Positions 56,693 to 64,000 of a stretch of DNA of 64,000 bases are shown here, one piece after another. Both the position numbers and the translations under genes were made by a program. The stretch is taken from the NCBI GenBank assembly GCA_022592445.1, contig JABYQR010000077.1:82653-146652 (forward strand). Reading direction: 5' to 3'. The DNA comes from Cytidiella melzeri (Eukaryota > Basidiomycota > Agaricomycetes > Polyporales > Irpicaceae). Every line of letters starts with the position of its first letter. Position 1 is the first letter of the stretch. The notes beneath the pieces are model-generated. The model had not been told where the DNA came from. It ran no database searches and was given only the letters and a program-made list of their open reading frames with translations.

Positions 56693-58267
56693 GTGCTTCG
56701 CGGAAGAGAAGGCAAGACGAGTTCCAGAGGATCCAGAATTCCGAGGAGACAAAGGGGCGGAAGTTTATCAAGCCCGGTATTAACGGAAGCACAGGACGAC
56801 CCGGAAGCAATTATCCGGCGAGGACGAGCGGCAGCCCGCGAAAATCAAAGGCGACACGCTACTCCTGTGCCAAGTTCTAGGTCGCCGACTCCCGAATTCT
56901 CTACACCAAACGTTACTCTCCCTAGCCCCGACTCTCCTACGGAAGCGCCTCTTCCTTCAGCACACCCTTTATCCTCAATATCGACTACTCGAGCCCGCTC
57001 GCAATCTCCTACAACCGCGATAATAGGGCGGATTCGAACTAAAATACAACAATTTCCACCAAACGCCAGACTAGTAGTCACGATGGCCGCAGCACAAACT
57101 ATGCCCTTGATCGGTGACAAGCACGCGCCTAATTCGATCAATCGGAGCCCCGGACGTTGGCGCGTTACTTCGACACACTCGAAATGTTATTCACGCGCGC
57201 GAATGTGCAGGACGCGCAGGCGAAGAAGAAGTACGCCGTGAACTACGTAGACATCACGGTCCAGGACCAGTGGGAGGAGCTCGAAAGCTACGCGGCGACG
57301 GAAACCTACGAAGACTGGAAAGCGGAGGTCTTCAAGTGTTACCCAGGCGCGGACGCTACGGCGCTCTATACAAGACAGGGCCTTATAGAATACGTAGCCA
57401 GTTGGAAGCAGAAAGGGTTCCGTACCTTAGGCGACTGGGCCGAATTTACCGCAACTACAGTACGCAGTCGACCTGGCTGGTTAAGAACTCGAAGATCTCA
57501 GAGATCGACAAGAACCGCTGGTGCCAGGAGGCGATCGGTCCGCAAATAAAGCACATCGCGACGCGGCTGCAAGTCAAGTTCCCCGACATCCATCCAGCGG
57601 ACGGCTACAAGGTCAAAGACATCAACGACGCGATGCAGTTCTTTCTTCACGGGACCTCCGTAGCACCCAGCGCGACGTATAGCGCACCTCCGGTGACGGC
57701 GGCGAAGCCAGCAGCGCCCACCAGCGAACGAACTCTATATGTGCCTCGTGAATTACCGGCGAACGAGTGGCAGACCAGGTTGAAGCAAGAGGACATCAAC
57801 GAGCTGCAGGAGAAGGTCAAGTACCTGATGAGCCAAGCTGACTTGTCCCTAGCAGCACAGAACCGCGCCGCGCAGGCGGGGAATGCACCGGCTCCAGAGC
57901 CTTCATCGACTAGCGGTTCGAACCTCTGTCATTACTGTGGTCTGCCGGCCATACGGTGAACAACTGCGACACGGTGAAGACCGATATCACCGGCGGCATG
58001 ATTCAGCGCAACCGGGAAAACAAGATAGTCCTTCCGGGAGGCAGCTTTATCCCAAGGAGCCTGCCTGGATCCTGTATGCGCCATCGCGTTAACGAGTGGC
58101 ATCGACGAAATCCGGGTCAGAAGACGACTCCGAACGACATCGCCTATAACGCGGTACTGGACGAGGTGTTTGGCGACCCGACGCAGCAGCCCCAGCAGGC
58201 AATGCTGTTTGACATAGTCGAGGACGACGCGGCCCGCGCGGATGAGGCGACGTCGGCGTATGCTTAG
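56693..58267 (+). pseudogene. gypsy gag, three frameshifts
   Basis: Gag reads through in three pieces. The first (to about 57128) is a Ser/Pro-rich N-terminus. The second (about 57132-57445) is the capsid core with LARYFDTLEMLFTRA and Y.DWKAEVFKCYPGA. The third (57445-57948) has STWLVKNSKISEIDKNRW. A CCHC-type knuckle (C-H-Y-C-G-L-P, then H-T-V-N-N-C) is split by the last shift at about 57948, and the frame ends at 58267. Each break is a one-base type indel. Confidence 0.8.
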
Positions 58268-60587
58268 GAGGCGAGGAAGACGATCGTATCCTGGCTCTGA
58301 AAACGAAATCCGCGCGCTACGCAGCGCCAAGCAGAAATTCACGGCGTATACGTTCCGCCGCGACCCGGACGGGGCAGACCAGGAATCCTGCCAGCGCCGG
58401 CGCGAGGGGTAGGACCGCGACTAAGCCTGCGGAGGCGCCGACCGAAAAGGAAGTCAATCCGACGTCGGCTCCGGCAGTCCCGCAACCAACAAAAGAACCC
58501 GAACACCCGCACGCCGCGGCGAAGGACGCGACTTACTTGCCACCGTTTCAACGGAACGTAGCGGCCCCGGCGAAGCCAAGCGGCCAGGCGAAAGAACCAG
58601 CGTATCGTACCACCACCATAATCGAAAATCCCCTGATAGTCGAAAGTGTTCTAAACCGTACGCTGAAGGAACAGCAAGTCTCGCTGTCGCCTGAAGAACT
58701 TTTTGCCTGTCGCCAGACATGCGTAGTCGGATGCGCAACCTCATCACGCCGAAGCGCGCGCCGGTCCAGGGTCCGCCAACGTGGCTAACTTCTTCGAGGC
58801 GGAAGGCGAGGTGGTGCTACCGCAAGCAGAGGTCTCTTACGTCGATGGGGCCGAATCGAAACGCATCCTACGACTTGGCGATCCATATGAGCGTACCTGC
58901 GGGCTCTCCCACCAGGTGAAACCGCGGAACCATTCTTGGCGGCTCGCGAGACGCACGCGCTCAGGACAGTCCGCGTGGTCGTAGCAGGGACCGAGGAGAT
59001 CGACGCCATATTGGATCCAGGTTGCCAGATTGTTGCCGCGTCGGAAGCGGTATGCCACGCTTTGGGTTTTACTTATGACCCTACAGTGCGCATTAAGATG
59101 CAGAGCGCGAACGGCGAAGTTGACAAGTCGCTCGGCCTGGCGCGCAACGTACCCTTTACTATAGGCGACATGACGTTCTACCTACAGGTCCACGTAATCC
59201 GCCAGACTGCGTATGACATACTTCTCGGACGGCCTTTCGATGTCATCGCGTCCACGGTCGTGCGCAACTTCGACAATGAGGACCAAACGATTACGCTGCA
59301 TTGTCCAAACACGAAAAAGGTTATCACGGTGCCGACGCGACCGCGCGGTCCCGCTCGTTTTCGCCTACCCGAAAAGGATTTTTGAGAATCGAGGATTCGA
59401 GCAACACTCGAGGAGATCTCCATAATACCCCTTCCATGACTCCCGAATCTCGTTTCCTCGCCTCTGTGTACACTATGTTTAACTTATACTCTACTTTCGA
59501 CTCTTCACTCTCGACCGCGCCTACCGACATAACAGAAAACGCAAAATTACAGAATATGCTAGCTCAACTTCCCTTTCTCGATCTTATTTCATCTCTCTCG
59601 CCGACCGCCTGGCATACTCTGGGGGTCGAATCTAATGCTATGCGCGACGCGTTCGTAGGCGCAAAGAAAAAGTACAAACCCGTACACCTAAAAGTGAAAC
59701 CCGTTAAGGCCACGCTGCCTCGCGAGTTTCGCATCGTGCGCGCCATCCAAGGTGACCCGCTCGCGACTATGCCGGTCATCGACTATGCGAACATCCCCGA
59801 CTTCGCGCCTCGAGGACGCTATACCGAGGAACGAATGCGCGAGGTTGACAAGCTCCATGGCGGGGACTTCCTTTGGCCAGAAGAGCGTCGCCTCTTACAC
59901 TACTTCTACATGCTACACAACGACGCTTTCGCGTGGTCCGACGACGAGCGAGGCAAGTTTCGCGAGGACTTCTTTCCGCCGGTCGAATTCCCGGTTATCG
60001 ATCACATCCCGTGGGTCGAAAGGAACATGCCAATACCGCCTGGGATATACGACGAATGCTGTAGGATCATACGCGAGAAGATGAAGGCCGGGGTCTACGA
60101 ACCTTCAAACGCCACTTATCGCTCGCGCTGGTTCCCGGTCGCGAAGAAGTCCGGCGCGCTTCGCATTGTACACTCTTTGGAACCGCTAAACCGCGTCACC
60201 ATTCAGCACTCGGGAGTCACGCCCATGCCAGACCATCTCGCCGAAAGCTTTGGTGGCCGCGCCTGCGGAGGAATCTTGGACCTGTTCGTGGGTTACGATA
60301 ATCGACCGCTCGCGGAATCCTCGCGCGACATGACCACCTTCCAAACGCCTTTCGGCGCGATGCGACTGACTACGTTACCTATGGGCTGGACGAACTCGGT
60401 GCCGATTTTTCACGAAGACGTTACGCATATCCTACAGCCCGAGATTCCTGACGTCACCATTCCGTATATCGACGACGTACCCATCAAGGGACCAGCAGAC
60501 GAGCGTACGGATTGCGAAGGCAGGCCGACGGTTTTAGTCAAAACCCGGGCATCGCGTCTTCGTGCACGAACACTTCGAGAATTGTAA
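58268..60587 (+). pseudogene. gypsy protease and reverse transcriptase, frameshifted
   Basis: 58268-58935 is in several short frames. 58936-59385 encodes an aspartic protease with D-P-G-C-Q-I-V as active-site motif (Asp-Pro-Gly in place of Asp-Ser-Gly, known in basidiomycete elements) and the YDILLGRPFD flap/second-loop motif. 59301-60587 encodes reverse transcriptase: V..PS.ATYRSRWFPVAKK, then RIVHSLEPLN, then GGILDLFVGYD, then FQTPFGAMRLTTLPMGWTNS, then the catalytic Y-I-D-D-V-P-I-K-G. The frame is lost soon after YIDD at about 60500. Confidence 0.85.
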
Positions 60588-62968
60588 CCGCGTGGTACAG
60601 CGCATGAAATACTGCGGCGGTACGTTTTCTGCATTAAAATCGCTCATTATAGCTCCAGAGACGAACGTCGTGGGGCATCGCTGCACTCGTCACGGGAGGG
60701 AGCCCAGTGAGGATCGCGTCGCGGCCATTCGCAACTGGGGCCCTTGTCGGTCGCTTACCGAGGTCGCGCGTTCCTAGGCACGGTCGGCGTGCTTCGGATT
60801 TTCATCAAGAACTTCGCACATCGCGCCCATCATTTGGTGAAGCTAACGCGTAAGGACGTAGAATTCGAATGGGGACCTGACCAGGAGAAAGCGCAAGACG
60901 ACTTAAAACAGGCGGTAATCCACTCGCCGGCACTTCGCGCTATCAACTATTCCTCCGCGTCCCCGGTCATTTTAGCCGTGGATACGTCGTACCTCGCGAT
61001 CGGTTTCCTGCTGGCCCAGTGCGACGAAAACAACCCCAAGATTCGGTACTATAGTCGCTTTGGCTCCATAACCCTGAACGAGAGGGAAGCCCGCTTTTCG
61101 CAGCCAAAATTGGAGCTCTACGGCGTGTATCGGACCCTCAAGGCGTTGAAGCTATACCTCTTAGGCGTACGAAACCTTGTTCTGGAAGTCGACGCGCAGC
61201 ACATCAAGGGTATGCTACAGAATCCCGACCTGGCGCCTTCAGCGTCGATCAATCGCTGGATCGCGGCCATTATGACTTTCCACTTCAAGCTCGTACACGT
61301 ACCGGGCGATAAACATGGACCAGACGGCCTTTCGCGACGACCACCTCAAGAGGGCGACCGAGAAGTGCCTGAAGATGACGACGACGAGCCAATTGGACCA
61401 TGCTTCCTTACCATGCACTTGCTAGCGAGAGCACCGCGACCGCGACTGGCGGTTCCTAATCCCTCGACCGCGACAGCCTACATCTACGACCCCATCGACG
61501 ATGGCCCAGGACCAAGCCTGGAGTACAGCGCGTGTCCCCGCACCAAAAAGGCAGTGGACGCGGATAGTAAGTTAGAAGCCATCCCGCGCTTTCACGAGAC
61601 GCTCGAAACGCCGGAGGGTATGGGCGAAAAAGAGCTGCAGGCGTTCCTCCGATACGCGACTCTGTTCTTTAGGGACGGGGGACGGCTCTTCCGACGGGAT
61701 GCCACGGGAGCGCATAAGCTAGTCGTATGGCCAGCCGACCGCATGAAAGTACTTCGCGACTGCCACGACGGCGCCGCTCATCGAGGAGTGTTCGCGACGG
61801 CCGCGATGGTGTCAGAGCGTTTTTGGTGGCCGTTTCATTTAGCGGATATCGCGTGGTACATCCGGACTTGTCATATATGCCAGACGCGACAGAAGCGGCA
61901 GATTCTGCTTCCTCCGACAGTCCAACAACCGGCGCCGCTCTTCGCGAAAGTATACATGGACACTATGCACCTGCCAGCGTCTGGGGGCTTCAAGTACGTG
62001 GTACAAGGGCGCTGTTCAATCACGCATTGGCCGGAGTTCCGCGCCCTTCGCTCCGAGACTGGGAAAACGCTAGGCGATTGGATTTTCACCGACATTCTCT
62101 GTCGCTGGGGCGCGCTGTCGGAAATAGTCTCGGACAACGGAGGCGCGTTCGTCAACGCGATCGAATACCTGGGCAAGCGTTACCATATTCATCACATCCG
62201 AATCAGCGGCTACAACTCGCGAGCGAACGGACAGGTCGAGCGAGCTCACTACGATGTTCGCCAGGCACTCTATAAGGCGGCGGATGGGGACGCGAGTCGG
62301 TGGTCACAGGTCGCGGCATCGGTGTTCTGGTCGGAGCGAATCACAACGCGCAAACGGATGGGCTGTTCCCCCTACTTTGCAGTCACGGCACGCATCCAAT
62401 AATTCCGCTCGACATCGTAGAAGCAACCTACCTACAGCCGGCGCCGGACTCTGTGTTGTCTACCGAAGACCTTATCAGTCGGCGAGCGATCGCGCTACAA
62501 AAGCGTCGGGAGCATCTGGTCGCGCTACGAGACAAGGTTATGGAGTCGCGCACTAAGGCGGCGCAGCGGTTCGAGGTCGAGCACATGCATACCATCCGCG
62601 ACTTCGACTTCAAGAGAGGATCGCTCGTACTGATCCGCAACACAGCGATCGAGAAGGCGTTGAACCGCAAGATGCGCGCGCGGTATCTCGGGCCGCTAAT
62701 CGTGGTCGCCAGAAATCGAGGAGGAGCTTACGTTCTCTGCGAGTTGGACGGCGCGGTGTTGGACCGGCCAGTGGCAGCCTTTAGAGTCATTCCGTATCTC
62801 GCGCGCGCTGAAATTCCCTTGCCAGACGGCTTCGCCGAGATCACTTTAGAACGGCTCAAGGAGATGGAGGCGTCGCGGTCGCAAGGCGACGACGATGAAG
62901 ACGAGCCGCTAGGCGACACACACGCGGCAGAGGACGAAGAAGAGCCGGCGGGCGCACTCGACGCCTAG
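60588..62968 (+). pseudogene. gypsy RT end, RNase H and integrase, frameshifted
   Basis: 60562-60777 is the end of RT in another frame. 60744-62402 contains RNase H (FEWGPDQEKA, AVDTSYLAIGFLL, QPKLELYGVYRTLKAL), the integrase HHCC zinc domain (H.GAAHRG...CHICQ) and the DDE core (YMDTMHLPA, IVSDNGGAF, NGQVERAH). A shift at about 62395 moves to 62300-62968, which carries the integrase tail (FKRGSLVLIRNTAIEK.., RYLGPLIV) and ends in an acidic stretch. No chromodomain is evident. Confidence 0.85.
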
Positions 62969-63389
62969 GCGCAACACACTCGACGATGAGTTGTAATTTT
63001 ATATCATATTTTTCCATTTTTTTTCTTGGCTGCGTCTCGCGTATTTTTTTCCTTCATATCTTACGGACTACCATTTTGCGCGCGGCGATTCCATGATGAC
63101 TTACTGAGAGTTGTTTGCGCTAACAAAAATTTTTTTTCACATATTCGACGTCTGCGCCCTGAGGACAGGGCAATTTTATTAGTTGGGGGGAGGGATACAC
63201 ATGCGCCTCACACCCAAGCCTCGCATTTTATTTATTCATTTTTTCTTTTTTATTTTTTCTGAGTTTTCTCTCTTTTCTTACTTCACTCATAAAAGAAGCG
63301 GCGAAAACAATGCATTGTAGAAGACTAGTACAGAGTAGCAAAAACAGCGAAGGACACAACCAAGGCAACCAGCGACAACCCAGGAACCC
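62969..63389. other. 3' end of gypsy and AT-rich spacer
   Basis: Starts after the integrase stop; T-rich around 63000-63060 and 63230-63280. Carries the purine tract at 63183-63195 that would prime plus-strand synthesis; the following DNA does not match a 5' LTR in the window. Confidence 0.45.
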
Positions 63390-64000
63390 CTACCGACGCG
63401 AAGGACCAGCGAAGAGAGCGGCCTCCTCAGCGATGACCTGCTCCAACTCGCGCCGGCGGCCAAGATCTTCGCCTTGTACAGCGAAGCGTTGGTGCGCAGC
63501 GGCCATCCGCGCCTCGCCAACGGTGAGCCGACCAAGGACGGCACCGAGCTCGGTCTCGAGGCGTGAGGTACTGTTGCAGTACCACCCGGTTGTGACGCGG
63601 GCAGGGGCGGGAGCGGGAGGAGCGCCGCCAGGGAGCTCCGCGGATCGGCCAGGCACCTCCTCGAGAACGTCGTCGACGTTGAAGGCGACGGGAGCAGGAG
63701 AGGAGAGGGAGGCGGGCGTCCTGAGGGCGACGCAGCTCAGGTCGCAGAGGGAGACCACCACGTCCATCTTGAGGCCGCTGGGACCTGCGGCGGCGACGCG
63801 AGGAGGAGAGCGGGGGCCTTGCCCTTGCCCTTGCTGTCGGAGCGACGGAGCGGCGACCTGAGGGCGAGAGGTGGCGGCGGAGGACGCAGAAAGGGGGGCG
63901 GCCGGCTCCTCGTCGACGACCTTGGCATCCTCCTGCATGGTCGACGTCCGGCGCGACCTCGTCGAAGGGCTTACCGTTGAACCGGCAGGCGTGCTTGATG
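63390..64000 (-). CDS. GC-rich open frame running off the window, unknown
   Basis: Open on the minus strand from the window edge to 63390, at least 203 codons. Ala/Pro/Arg/Val-rich, with a charged helical end: GEARMAAAHQRFAVQGEDLG, then RRRELEQVIAEEAALFAG. The same DNA is also open for long stretches in other frames because of GC content, so coding is not proven. It may be an antisense or accessory frame of another mobile element. Confidence 0.3.
   Translation of the reverse strand, partial: SSTPAGSTVSPSTRSRRTSTMQEDAKVVDEEPAAPLSASSAATSRPQVAAPSLRQQGQGQGPRSPPRVAAAGPSGLKMDVVVSLCDLSCVALRTPASLSSPAPVAFNVDDVLEEVPGRSAELPGGAPPAPAPARVTTGWYCNSTSRLETELGAVLGRLTVGEARMAAAHQRFAVQGEDLGRRRELEQVIAEEAALFAGPSRR

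Larger units (their letters stand above)
54790..63195 (+). mobile_element. Degenerate Ty3/gypsy LTR retrotransposon
   Basis: GC-rich DNA starting near TGATACGCCCGG follows the broken copia. It contains a possible promoter (TATATAAAAA), a long leader, gag, protease, RT, RNase H and integrase in the order typical of Ty3/gypsy, then a purine tract TTGGGGGGAGGGA at 63183-63195. I could not match an LTR copy on both sides, so the exact ends are unknown. At least eight frameshifts interrupt the coding part. Confidence 0.85.

Noticed and set aside
54795..63210. Exact gypsy LTR pair (TGATACGCC... and the DNA after the purine tract)
   Set aside because: The sequence after TTGGGGGGAGGGA does not match the proposed 5' start, so I give no LTR boundaries.
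1..64000. CRISPR arrays, bacterial operons or a defence island
   Set aside because: Intron-rich eukaryotic genes throughout; repeats are transposon-related or tandem, none with CRISPR spacing.

Overview
The window is nuclear DNA from a filamentous basidiomycete, most likely an agaricomycete. Genes are cut by many 45-65 nt introns with GTRNGT donors. The gene set is typical of that group: a Wee1-type kinase, a wax-synthase-domain membrane protein, a long Ser/Pro-rich homeodomain factor, ATP-type PEP carboxykinase, Mediator MED14, MCM2 and a FIT/Scs3 protein. Exon models were built by hand from splice consensus and reading-frame continuity.

Left third (1-18.3 kb), single-copy genes: the 3' end of a Wee1-like kinase (+), a wax-synthase-domain protein (+), a WD40 protein of about 756 aa (-), a RING plus TRAF-zinc-finger protein (+), a homeobox transcription factor of about 886 aa (-) and phosphoenolpyruvate carboxykinase (+).

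Centre (18.3-38.6 kb): a large inverted duplication with arms of about 6.9 kb around a 6.4 kb spacer. From the spacer edge to about 19.27 kb, position x in the left arm matches 56,994-x in the right arm. The left arm holds an uncharacterised gene (here gene A), U6 snRNA, a small coiled-coil-like gene and the 3' two thirds of MED14. The spacer holds the 5' third of the only complete MED14, a shared promoter with two MCB (ACGCGT) boxes, the complete MCM2 gene and a third, diverged fragment of gene A's 3' end. The right arm repeats the left in mirror image, so it carries a 5'-truncated MED14, a second U6, a second small gene and a second gene A. I see no arm differences near the spacer, and they increase outwards.

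Right third (38.6-64 kb), mobile-element rich: a hAT DNA transposon with an 8-bp target duplication sits in the outer part of the right arm. A copia LTR retrotransposon with a 5-bp target duplication is nested inside it. Next come a ~970-bp inverted-repeat unit, the FIT/Scs3 gene (-), a small secreted-protein gene (+), an AT-rich stretch and a near-perfect ~300-bp-arm hairpin. A second, truncated copia element follows, then a degenerate Ty3/gypsy element with many frameshifts that runs almost to the window end. A GC-rich open frame on the minus strand leaves the window.

MED14 (RNA polymerase II Mediator scaffold) and MCM2 (replicative helicase subunit) are divergently transcribed from one 417-bp promoter. 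The most noteworthy structure is the partial, divergence-graded inverted duplication that broke inside a MED14 intron. No clearly new multi-gene system was recognised.
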